A DNA stretch of 64,000 bases. It comes from Paraburkholderia fungorum (GTDB taxonomy: Bacteria; Pseudomonadota; Gammaproteobacteria; Burkholderiales; Burkholderiaceae). The notes below the pieces were generated by a model, which saw nothing but the letters and a program-made list of their open reading frames with translations, ran no database searches and was not told the origin of the DNA. Positions 1-10,300 of the stretch are shown here, piece by piece. The DNA lies in assembly GCF_900099835.1 (NCBI RefSeq), contig NZ_FNKP01000004.1, positions 434,001-498,000 of the forward strand, written 5' to 3'. Made by a program: the position numbers and the translations under genes. Numbering within the stretch: the stretch's first letter is position 1; each line of letters opens with the position of its first letter.

Positions 1-826
1 ACGGCGAGCGTTCTGACGTCTCTATCGAGCATCAGTCCGCAATTGGAAAAGCGCGACTTGCCATTCGATAACGGCATCTCTTTGTCATTCTTGACGCCGA
101 TCTACAACAAAACGAATATCGGCGCCGCTCGCCGCTTGACCTTCCGGCGCTTGCGACGGCATCCCGTAAAGGCTCGCCGTTCACGGCCTCCAATACTCCG
201 TGCCCCTGCCGCACCTTCGGACCTATGCTCACCGCTCCAAACCGAAGTTGCCCCCGCAGCGTAGTCTATACGTCGACCATCAATGCGGTGAAACACGCAG
301 CGCGACGGGGCTGGAGTATTCAGGCTGGCTCAGCGGGCGTCATCGTCTAGCGCGGACAGAAGTTGACTGAACGCCTGCCGCGTGCCGGCACGGTGATCCG
401 CGTACCGGTACGGGGTCGCCATCACGCCCTCAAGCTACCTGCAAGGAAAGGCCGGGATTCGGGTGTGATCGATTAGTGCAGTGTTTATGCGGTGTAGAGG
501 TGGTGTGGCGCGTGAGCGCTGGCTTGCCACCCGGGGCGGCTTGCCGCGCCGGCGTGCGAAAGGCGCCACCGGCGACGGCGGCAACGCCGCTCCCTCAGCA
601 GGAACCACCGCTACCCCTGCGACAAATATCTGCAGGTGCAAATTTGTGCACTATTAAGATAGCGGTAGATACAAGGGGAATGGACAGTGGTGATTTGAAC
701 ATCTCTAAAATCATCGCCTCGTGTGTCGTCGTTACATTGAAATTCTATCGCGCAACCTTGATTTGCCAAAAACAGACATTATTTAGTGGGCGCTGGGCCT
801 TCTGATTTTTTATCCACCCGCTATGA
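1..826. other. Gene-poor left edge
   Basis: No convincing coding region was found here. The open frames are short, overlap on both strands and have no recognisable domain or ribosome-binding site. The stretch may be decayed accessory DNA next to the operon that follows. The last 200 bases are AT-richer and may carry the promoter of the small zinc-ribbon gene at 842, but I could not settle on a -35/-10 pair. Confidence 0.4.
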
Positions 827-841
827 TTGAAAGGGATCGCT

Positions 842-1081
842 ATGGCCTTCTACGCTGATAAAAAAAACGTCAAAGAAAGCGACAAACCTGAGAGATACAA
901 TAAATTGCGAAAACCTGGCGAAGCCCCGGGCGGTCCGGGTATTTACCGATGCCAAAGCTGCGGCTATGAAGATGTAATCAACCGCGAGTGCGGTGTGCTG
1001 CCGCCATGCTCGAATTGCGCCACGAATGGCAAAAATCGCAACGAGCATTGGAAATGGCTGGTCCGCGCAGAAAACGCGTAA
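842..1081 (+). CDS. Small zinc-ribbon protein
   Basis: This encodes a small soluble protein of 79 residues. The ATG at 842 is chosen over an upstream TTG at 827 because AAAGGGA lies at a good distance before it. The N-terminal third is lysine-rich and polar. It is followed by a zinc-ribbon-like centre with cysteines spaced as CxxC (CQSC) and, after a 14-residue gap, another CxxC (CSNC), with an additional Cys between them. The C-terminus has a short aromatic patch (HWKW). Such ribbons bind one zinc ion and often contact nucleic acid or protein. Similar small proteins occur as single genes in Burkholderiaceae, but I know of no assigned role. It is monocistronic with its own hairpin terminator, so it is probably not part of the downstream operon. 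Confidence 0.75.
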   Translation: MAFYADKKNVKESDKPERYNKLRKPGEAPGGPGIYRCQSCGYEDVINRECGVLPPCSNCATNGKNRNEHWKWLVRAENA

Positions 1082-1087
1082 ATCTTT

Positions 1088-1112
1088 AGCCGCCGCTAGG
1101 CGGCTTCTTTCG
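1088..1112 (+). terminator. Rho-independent terminator of the zinc-ribbon gene
   Basis: A seven-base-pair GC-rich stem (AGCCGCC / GGCGGCT) with a four-base loop is followed by a T-rich tail (TCTTTC). It starts six bases after the stop codon of the zinc-ribbon gene, the usual position for an intrinsic terminator. Confidence 0.75.
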
Positions 1113-1804
1113 TCCATATGCATTTGGGTCACATTCCGGCGCGGCTGGCAGAACAAATGGACCACAGTCCGCACCGTGGCGCAATGATTCTTGACGCCTG
1201 TTGAGACGTTAGTCACCGTTTTTACAAGTTGGCTGTTATCGCCAACGCCATTTGTTCGCTTGCGACTACCGCAATCCCCCAGTTAGCTGAGTGTTCGGTA
1301 AGGGCTCTATGCACGCTTTTCTGATGCACTCGACACCGTGTACCTGTCAAAGGCGTGCGCCGTCAACCTACCTCGTGGAGACTACGTATAGATGCAGTTA
1401 TTGCACTGATTTTGAGGACGCGATGTCTCGTTTATCGACTAATATTTCGACAACCGCCTGATGCTACTCCGTGGCTGCTGCGTTGGCATGAAATATAGGA
1501 CTCAATTTAGGCAGCGTCTCATTCGCGAACGCGGCCACAACACTTGCACTTCAAATCCGCACGGTTCAGTCGGCACCTGTGGTGCACTCGAACATTTGCT
1601 TGCAACGACCGGCAGTTTCCGTTGGAAAGCGCCCGAACCGAACGCCCGGCCTACTATCACCCGTGATAACTTTACTCTCCGGCACGAACACACGATGTCA
1701 GCGCTCGAACAGCCAGAGCGATTCGTCATCGAATATTCAACTCCCGGCGAATGAATCACCCGCAGGGATAATTTAGAGCCGGCTCGAACTTTGATTGAGT
1801 CTTC
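1113..1804. other. Intergenic leader of the four-gene operon
   Basis: About 700 bases hold no recognisable gene. One open frame on each strand near 1460-1840 has no domain, no good start and irregular codon use. The promoter of the AAA+/radical SAM/helicase operon must lie here or just inside the first reading frame, but I see no clear sigma-70 boxes or regulator palindrome. Confidence 0.35.
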
Positions 1805-1909
1805 GTGCTGATTTACTCCAATGGAAATCAGCAATCTCATTCAAAACGCATATCTACGAGTGCCGCTTATGGTAGCGTCTTGCTTTCTGATCAAGCGACT
1901 TCCGCAGCC

Positions 1910-3733
1910 ATGTCCGTTTATGTAAAACCCCGCTGGTTACGGGATTTATTGCGATTTCTCCCTTTAAAAAGTCAGTTTGTTCTCTCCGGGAACGTTCGCG
2001 ACTTGCAAGCGTGCGAAATCGCACCGGACGTGGTGACAGCGCAGCCGCTTGTGAGTATGTTGAGCCTAAACCTGCGCTCGGAGGGCTATCAGCAGGTGGT
2101 TGTATGGAACCCTGTAGCTGGCTTTACCGTCCCTGACAGCCATGTCCCGCCCACCGAGTCAGCAGAAGACACCCTGCGGCGCCTAGGTCTCACGGCTGTC
2201 GAAGGCGCCGCGCCCGGTGGCTTGGATGCATTGACGGCTTGTCTGGAGCGGATCGCCACACTATCCGGCGAACCTGTCGCGCTTGTGGTGGATTTCGCCT
2301 CGCGACTGGCTGTTCGAACAGAATCGCTGACTGCCGCCGAGCACAACCTTTTCACGCGCGCCCTTGTGCACGCGCACACCATCGCCCCCCGCCCTGCTGG
2401 CCAGCACCGGCGACCGTTTTTCAACACAGTTGTTTGGGTGGTCGACAAGGAGGGAGACCTCCCCGACTGGATGCTCATCGATAATCCGCGCATCCGTCAC
2501 ATCCCGGTTTCGAAACCCGACAGCATCGCTAGAAGCGCCCTGTCTTCTGCGCTCTTGCGCGGAGTCCCGGCTGCGCCGCAAGCGTCACCCGAGACGCTCT
2601 CGGAAGCCAACAAGGCTTTCGTAGATGGCTGCGAGGGCCTTCTCCTCGCGGATATGAACGCCATTGCGACACTCGCACGCGTCGAAGGTGTCACCGTGGA
2701 CAAAATCGCCGACGCGGTCCGGCGATATAAGGTCGGCGTAACGGAAGACCCCTGGCGGCAGATTGACCGCGACAAGATTCGCAACGCGGAGGCAACTGTC
2801 CGCCAGCGCGTCAAAGGCCAGTCGCATGCCGTCACGCACATGCTGGATCTCGTCAAGCGCGCAATGACCGGAGTGGGCTCGCAGCGCAAGGGCAACCGCC
2901 CGCGCGGAGTTGCCTTCCTCGCGGGCCCCACTGGCGTCGGCAAAACCGAACTGGCAAAAACGATTACGAGCGTGCTGTTTGGTGACGAAAGCGCGTACAT
3001 CCGCTTTGATATGTCGGAATTCAGCGCCGAACACGCTGACCAACGCCTCATCGGCGCGCCGCCGGGTTACGTCGGCTACGACGTCGGCGGCGAACTCACC
3101 AACGCCATCCGCGAGCGGCCCTTCAGTGTCGTGCTGTTCGACGAAATCGAGAAAGCGCATCCACGCATTCTCGACAAATTCCTCCAGATTCTGGACGACG
3201 GCGTGCTGACATCAGGGCGCGGCGATCGCGTTTATTTCTCCGAAGCGCTGATCATCTTTACGTCCAACCTTGGCATCTATCGTCAGGATGAGTTCGGCGC
3301 GCGGGTGCCGAACGTGCTGCCCGGCGAGGACTTCGATGAGGTTCAGGAGAAGGTGCTCGGTGAAATCCAGCGGCACTTCAAACTCGTGCTGAACCGCCCC
3401 GAAATACTGAACCGCATCGGCGAGAACGTCATCGTCTTCGATTTCATCCGCGAAGACATTGCGCACGAAATCTTCGAGCAGATGGTATGCGCCGTCCTCG
3501 ACGACATTCACAACCAGGAGGCGGCGGTCGAAATGGTAAGCGAATCGCTGGACGCCCTGCGACGGCAATGCCTAGCCGATTTGTCCAACGGCGGGCGCGG
3601 AATCCGAAACCAGATTGAATCTCGACTCATCAATCCGTTGGCGCGCGGTCTTTTCGACCACGATGCGAAGCCGGGCGACCGCTTCGCTATCACCGGTATT
3701 GATACCGGCGCATTCCATCTGGAAAAGCTGTAA
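1910..3733 (+). CDS. Clp/ClpB-like AAA+ ATPase (first gene of the operon)
   Basis: This 607-residue protein has a Clp/Hsp100 D2-type AAA+ module in its C-terminal half. Visible motifs are Walker A GPTGVGKT (about residue 339), the substrate-threading pore loop GYVGYD (about 386), Walker B VVLFDE (about 407), sensor 1 TSN (about 450) and an arginine-finger segment RPEILNRI. The N-terminal 300 residues look like a second, degenerate NTPase-like domain with hydrophobic strands (FVLSGN, ALVVDF) but no P-loop. Family knowledge points to ATP-driven unfolding or remodelling of a protein partner. No ClpP-docking loop or protease gene is seen. The frame is open back to a GTG at 1805. The ATG at 1910 precedes the first conserved-looking stretch, but neither start has a strong Shine-Dalgarno sequence. 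The radical SAM gene follows after 3 bases, so the two are translationally linked. Confidence 0.85.
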   Translation: MSVYVKPRWLRDLLRFLPLKSQFVLSGNVRDLQACEIAPDVVTAQPLVSMLSLNLRSEGYQQVVVWNPVAGFTVPDSHVPPTESAEDTLRRLGLTAVEGAAPGGLDALTACLERIATLSGEPVALVVDFASRLAVRTESLTAAEHNLFTRALVHAHTIAPRPAGQHRRPFFNTVVWVVDKEGDLPDWMLIDNPRIRHIPVSKPDSIARSALSSALLRGVPAAPQASPETLSEANKAFVDGCEGLLLADMNAIATLARVEGVTVDKIADAVRRYKVGVTEDPWRQIDRDKIRNAEATVRQRVKGQSHAVTHMLDLVKRAMTGVGSQRKGNRPRGVAFLAGPTGVGKTELAKTITSVLFGDESAYIRFDMSEFSAEHADQRLIGAPPGYVGYDVGGELTNAIRERPFSVVLFDEIEKAHPRILDKFLQILDDGVLTSGRGDRVYFSEALIIFTSNLGIYRQDEFGARVPNVLPGEDFDEVQEKVLGEIQRHFKLVLNRPEILNRIGENVIVFDFIREDIAHEIFEQMVCAVLDDIHNQEAAVEMVSESLDALRRQCLADLSNGGRGIRNQIESRLINPLARGLFDHDAKPGDRFAITGIDTGAFHLEKL

Positions 3734-3736
3734 TTC

Positions 3737-4381
3737 ATGGACATCCGGCTTTCTCGACTGCATTTCCCTGTCACGACCCTTGGGCCAGGGAAGCGCATCG
3801 GGATCTGGTTCCAGGGTTGCAGTATTCGCTGCCCGGGCTGTATCTCTGCGGACACCTGGTCGAGCTCAGGCGGCGAGACTACCGTCCAGGCGGTAATGGA
3901 GCAGCTTGAGAGCTGGCTGCCCCACGCCGAGGGCGTCACCATTTCCGGCGGCGAGCCGTTCGAGCAACCGGATGCGCTATCTGCCCTGCTTTCGGCACTG
4001 AAAAGTCGATGGCGGGGCGACGTTCTCGTATATAGCGGGCACCCGTTCGAAGCGCTAACGGACACGCTTGCTGGAATTGAGGGATTAGTCGATGCACTTA
4101 TCACCGATCCGTTTGAGATACAGACACCGCACACGCGGCCACTGCGCGGAAGTGACAACCAGCGCCTTCACCTCCTGACAGACGTTGGACGAGCTCGATT
4201 TGGCGTCTACGAGCGGCGGCTTGTTGAAAGCGACAAGTCAATGGACGTCATGTTTGACGGGGACGGAAGTGTCTGGTTCGCAGGGATACCGAACCGGAAT
4301 GACTTTCAGCGTTTGAGAGACCTATTGATTGATCAGGGCCACGACGTCCAGATCAGCGCCGACAAGGCGAAAATCAGATAA
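3737..4381 (+). CDS. Small radical SAM protein (4Fe-4S single-cluster, NrdG/QueE-like)
   Basis: This 214-residue protein carries the radical SAM cluster motif CxxxCxxC (C28, C32, C35) and the SAM-binding motif GGEP (71-74). The GxGxRxxIWxQGC lead-in is typical of anaerobic-RNR-activase-like (NrdG) proteins. The family generates a 5'-deoxyadenosyl radical from S-adenosylmethionine. The substrate is unknown. No class III ribonucleotide reductase or queuosine gene is adjacent, so neither classical role is supported. It starts 3 bases after the AAA+ gene and ends 8 bases before the giant helicase gene, so it is firmly in the operon. It could modify a nucleotide, a partner protein or an invading nucleic acid; all three are inference. 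The central part (YSGHPFE) resembles activase folds, while the C-terminal 80 residues are not recognisable. Confidence 0.85.
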   Translation: MDIRLSRLHFPVTTLGPGKRIGIWFQGCSIRCPGCISADTWSSSGGETTVQAVMEQLESWLPHAEGVTISGGEPFEQPDALSALLSALKSRWRGDVLVYSGHPFEALTDTLAGIEGLVDALITDPFEIQTPHTRPLRGSDNQRLHLLTDVGRARFGVYERRLVESDKSMDVMFDGDGSVWFAGIPNRNDFQRLRDLLIDQGHDVQISADKAKIR

Positions 4382-4398
4382 GACAGGAAATGTCAGCA

Positions 4399-7300
4399 AT
4401 GATGCGTTTTTGCCCGAAGTGCAAGACCGAGCGGCCCCCTCAGGAGCTCTATTGCGAAGGCACCTTCGCCGATGCCAAGTGCGACTGGGACTTGTCCAGC
4501 CTGCCCTTTCGCCAAAGCGGCTGGAGACCGCAGGAAGTCTTGACCGCCGAGTCGGCTACCAGCATGAACGAAGCGGCAGCCGGGCACGCGCAGCCGCCAC
4601 ATAGTCAGGTCCTGTGCACAAACGGCCACCCGATGAACGACGGGGATCTGATGTGTCTGGAGTGCGGCGCAGATCCGGCGGCCCAGTCGACGGGCAGTGA
4701 GGCCGAGGTATCGGAAGGTACTTCGACCCCGCATACCGTGGAGCCGACACCGCCAGCCACTGAGACGCAAATCGAAGGCTGGCGTTTGATGCGTCAGATT
4801 TCCAGCACGGACGGCGTTCGCGAACGTTACATCGCCCAACATTGCGATACCAATCGCCAGGCGGTCCTGACGCTCTACCGCCAAGGCGCGGAGCCCGACC
4901 CATCTGTCTACGACGTGGTCAAACGCCTGCCCCGCGAGCACGTGCCGGAAATCATTGCCACGGGCCGCTGGGATGGACGCGCGTACGAAGTCGCCGAAGA
5001 ACTCAGTGGCGGAACACTTGCCGACGTTGGCATCGCCGTGCGCGACCTGGCGACAATTCGCCATGTGGTCGACGAACTTGGGCAGGCTCTGCACTCGTTT
5101 TCGGAGGCCGGCCTGCGCCATCGCGACCTGCGGCCCGGCACCCTGCTCGTTCGCAGCCGCGAACCACTCGACCTTGTGATCAGCGGCTTCGGCTCCGCCC
5201 GTCTTTCCGAGTTTGACCTCGACATCGTCTCGCCGCTGGAGACAACGCGATACATGGCTCCGGAAGCCATCGCTGGAGGCGTTGCAGCTGCTTCCGATTG
5301 GTGGAGTCTCGGCATGATTCTGCTCGAGCAGTTGACTGAAGGTCGCTGCTTCGAAGGCATCAACCCGCACGCGTTTCTGATTCATGTCCTGTCCAACGGC
5401 GTCAGCCTGCCGGACGACATCGACCCGTCACTGCATCTCCTGCTACGTGGCCTGTTGGCGCGCGATCGTCACCAGCGCTGGCAATGGGCGCAAGTCAAAG
5501 CGTGGCTCAACGGAGAACAGGTTGATGCCCCTGCAGCGGCGACGTCGGAATCCGACACGCCCGAAGGTGCGAGCATTGCCCTCGGCGCGAAGCAATACCA
5601 TAAGCCGACTGTCTTCGCGCTCGCCGCCGCCGAACGGGAGAATTGGGAAGAAGCCCGAGAGCATCTGAGCCGTGGTGCACTCGTCACATGGGCCGAACAG
5701 GCCGGTGTTACTGTCAAAGCGCTCGCTGGGCTCCGCCAAGCGGCACGACTGGAAGAATCGGACGAAGACTGCCGCCTCATGATTGCGCTGAAGCTGCTCA
5801 ATCCCGAGATGCCGCTGATCATCCGGGGCGAAATCGTCACGCCGGGTTGGTTGTTGCAGAACCCGCTCGAAGGCTACGACCTGATTACCGGCTCGGTACC
5901 GACCTTCCTCGACCGGCTGGAGACGGAAACGTGGCTGTCCCGTCTGCGTGCGCGTGCAGAGGAAGTCCGGCAGCGCGCCCACAATCACAGCATCGAGCTC
6001 GACGAAGACACAGCCCGTGTCAGCATGCTATCGACGTCCCGCGCACGCCTTGCAGCACAGTGGGAGGAAAAGCGCCTGCTCTTCCCGGACTCGACTCACC
6101 CGGGACTGCTTTCGCTGGCAGAACGGCGTGTTATCAGCGAAGAAGACCTCATCGTTCTTTTGAGCGCCGCCATCAGCCAGTTCCGTTCGGTCGAAGAGAT
6201 TCTCGACCAGGCGTCGAATCTCGCGCAGAGTGAACAGATTCTTGCCTTTGATCGCGAAGCAGCGCGAGCCGAGTTGGCCCTGTCGCGTATCGAGCTCTTC
6301 CGCAAAATCGACGAGCGCATCGAAGGCTTCTCACGCACAGGCAATCAGACCATCGACGACTGGGCCGAGCAGTTCCGGCTAGAGCGCCGATTGGCACTGC
6401 ACGAGGCCATCGTCCTGCTGTCGGTGCCGGCAGAGCAATGGCTTGAGCCTCAGAAACAGCAGTATGTTTCCCAGATTCTCGACTTCTTCGAGAAGAAGGT
6501 GGCAACGGCCGTCATGCGCGGCCCGCTTGTGCGCATGACGATCGGCAAGACTACCGGTCGCGTTGACGTCCATGAGCTACATGGCGAACGCCATTCGAGC
6601 ACGGCGCTCGTCGAACACCTGGTACAGCGCAACGTGCAAGCGGTGTCCATCGACCCGGCAATCTTCGGCGCCAACGTCACACTCGAAGGCCGGCTCAACG
6701 CGCTTTACCGCCAGACGTCGCTCTACAAACGAGACACGGGTATCGATGGCCTCTATCTCGGCTTCCCGTTTCTCGTCTACAAGGACACCCGTAGCAACAC
6801 AAAACCGCGCATTACACCGGTGTTGCTGTGGCCTGTCAAACTGCTAATGGAGCTTGGGACGCGCGGTCAGGTAGCGCTCGCCTTCGACGGCGAGCGGGAA
6901 GAAGTCCGCCTGAACCCTGCCCTCGAAGGACTGCTGGGGCGCGACGCAATCAAGGCCTGGCGCGCAGTAGCAGATGATGTACTGGGCCGCTCCGCGCTCA
7001 AGGCCGCTGATGTCATGGACGCTTTCGGCATGCTCGCCAACGTGGAGCGTCGGCAGGTCAGCTCCCTGCCTTCGCCGGGTGTGGAGGTACCTGTGGGTGA
7101 GATGCGTCTCGCCTGCTCGGGTGTGCTGTTCCACGTCACGTTCATTGGCCAGGCGATTGGCGAGGATTTGCGCCAGCTAAAGGTGTTGTCGCCATCGGGG
7201 ACCGCGCTTGAGTCTATGCTCCGCCTGAAAGACAAATCGGCCTACGAGCAATCCGAAGTGGCAGGCACGGAACTCGAACGCTTCCTGACCGTCGCGAGCG

Positions 7301-10300
7301 ACCCCTCTCAGGAATCCGCTGTTTTGCAGGCACGACAAGGACCCGGCCTGTTGGTCGAAGGGCCGCCGGGAACCGGCAAGTCACAGACCATTGTCAACAT
7401 GGTCTCGGATGCGATCGGGCGGGGAAAAAGCCTGCTGATCGTCTGCCAGAAGCATGCGGCGCTGGAAGTCGTGCATAAGCGTCTTGTCGCCGAAGGACTG
7501 GGCGACCGTATCGTCATGGTCAACGACGTCAACAAGGACCGCGAACCGACGATCCGCGCGGTGCGCGAGCAACTCGACGCAATTTTCCGTGGCTCGAATT
7601 TCGACAACGGCTGGGTACGTCAACGCGAGCGCATGGCGGCCCGGATTGAGACGCTGGAGGGCGAACTGGACCGCCAGCACGAGGCCATCCATCGGGTTGA
7701 CGAATCGACAGGGCTGAGCTATCGCGCGCTTCTGGGCGAACTGATCAAGCTAGAGGCCGGCGAACCGCCTGCCAGCGTGCCTCAGTTGCGCACAAAGCTC
7801 TCCGCACTCGACATCTCAGCGCTCACCACGCTTGAAGAGCAATGTGCGCCGCTCGCCCGCTACTGGCTCCCTGCAAAATTCGAGGGCAGCGCATTTGCGC
7901 AACTGAAGTCGTTCGCGACCGATCGGGCGACAATCGAAGAATTCACCGCTATCTTCGCCGCGTTCTGTGAAGCGGAGCGCCTGCGCATCGAAACGCTAGC
8001 AGCGCATCCGGCTCGTTTTGACGTCGATGACCCCGCGCCGTATCGCGCGTGGCTCGATGCGAATGCCAGTCGCCTCGTCGCCCTCGACGAGACACAACGC
8101 AAACGCCTGGCTAAATGGCTGCCGCTTTTCCGTCCGGCGGACGATGCTAACGCGGAGGGTCATCGTCATTACACCGGCCTGAAAGAGCTGCATCGCGCGC
8201 TTCTGGCAGTTGACGGGACAGCCTTCGATAGCCAGCTTTCGCCGGCTCTCGCCCGTGTGCAGGAAGCCGAACTGCGTGAAATCGAGTCGCGCGCCACACT
8301 GGCCACGAAAGCACCGACCTTTTTCAGTCGTCTGAACGCTGCCACCTATATTCGTCGCGGCAAGCTGATGAAGTTCGCGGCTGGTTGCGGCGCACCGGCC
8401 ACTGACGAAACACTGGTCAAGCTGCTAGCTGCAGCTCGCCTTGAACTCAACTGGCGACCGCAACGCCTTGCGCTGGACACCATCAGCCGCGCCCTGAACC
8501 TAAAGACGGTTGATCCGACGTGCGGCCCCACCCTGGCCGATGAATGTTTAATACGCCTTCGCCAGCTCGAAGAGGTTCGGGAGCTGGCGCAGCACCTCGC
8601 TATCGCACCGCGCGGTGATGAGTTCGACTCGGCGGTGCTCACTGGCGACCGCGCACCGGTCGAGCAACTGCTCGACGGCTTTGAAACGGCGTTCGTGCGC
8701 CACAATGCGCGTCAGCACAGTCTGCGAGCACTCCAGCTACTTGATGAGTGGATTTCTGGCGAACTCGCCGATGCCTGCCGCCGCGCCATCGCGGAGAACA
8801 TCAGCTACCAGGCACCGCTCAATCGCATCCACGATGCGTTGCCGACGCTGGCTGCCTACCAGCAGTTCAGGACACGCTCGAAGCACGTCACGCCTGAAGC
8901 ACTCGATGTCTTTGCCGTGATGCGTACTCATGAGGCGACGCTCGCTCGTGTTCCGCCTGAGGATCTCGACTGGGAAGTTCGCCGGATGATCAACCGTGAA
9001 GCGCGCCTCGGCTGGAAGCGACGAATGGAGCAGGAAACGCCGGAACTGTTGCTCGATCAGACGGAAACATCGGCGAAGATTGGTGCGCTTGCAGCCGCCG
9101 ACGAAGGAATGCGCCGGCTCAATCGCGAAGTCCTTCGCAACGGCATTGAACGCAACCGGCTCGGAGCGCAGAGAGACTGGGACGACGTGACGCGCCTGAC
9201 TGGCCGGCGCTCAAGGCGCTTGCGGGAATTCATCGAGATGGGCGCCGGGCTCGGTCTGATGGCTTTACGCCCGGTGTGGCTAATGAATCCCGATGTCGCG
9301 AGCCGCGTGCTGCCGCTAAAATCCAACCTGTTCGACTCCGTCGTCTACGACGAGGCATCGCAGATGCCCGTCGAATACGCAATCCCGACGCTGTTCCGGG
9401 GCACTCTTTCCGTTGTCAGCGGCGACGAAAAGCAGATGCCTCCCACGGCGTTTTTCTCCGGAAGAACGGACAGCGATGAGGCAGATGTCTACGACGGCGA
9501 TCAGCCCGACGAGGACGCAACCGAAGAAGAGCGCGAACTCTTTGAGGACACGTGGAATCGCCGCGAGATCAAGGACTGCCCTGACCTTCTACAACTGGCG
9601 CGCACGGCGTTGCCGGCCTCGACGCTACAGATCCACTATCGCTCTGCTTATCGCGAGCTTATCGGCTACTCGAATTCCGCCTTCTACGAGAACAATCTCA
9701 GCGTGCCTGTCCGCCACCCGGATGCGACCGTCCGCGAGGTCAAGCCGATTGAACTCATTCAGGTCAATGGGCTTTATGAGCAGCAAACGAACTCAGACGA
9801 AGCAGATCGCGTGGTCGATTACCTTGCCGAAGTCTGGCAACAGCCGTTTGAAGAGCGCCCGTCCATCGGCGTAGTGACATTCAACCGCAAACAGGCCGAC
9901 CTCATCGAGGAGCGTCTTGAACTGCGCGCCGAGACCGATGAGGAGTTCCGCACCGCCTACCGCGAGGAAAGCGACCGTGTCGATAGCGGCGAGGACATGT
10001 CCGTCTTCGTTAAAAACGTCGAGAACGTTCAAGGTGACGAGCGCGATGTCATTGTCTTCTCGACGACGTTCGGCCGGAATGGACAAGGCGCTTTCCGTCG
10101 AGCCTTTGGCGTACTGGGGCAGAAAGGCGGCGAGCGCCGTCTGAACGTGGCCGTGACTCGGGCACGCAAGAAGGTGGTCCTCGTGACTTCAATGCCGATT
10201 CGCGACATCTCCGACATGCTGAACACCCAGCGTAAGCCGGCCATCCCGCGTGACTATCTGCAAGGCTATATGGAATATGCGCGCGCCATGTCGAATGGCG

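Noticed and set aside
1461..1840. Small open frames on both strands before the defence-like operon
   Set aside because: No ribosome-binding site, domain or consistent codon use; treated as intergenic.
3737..4381. Calling the radical SAM protein an anaerobic ribonucleotide reductase activase
   Set aside because: No nrdD gene is adjacent and the operon context differs, so only the broader family is reported.
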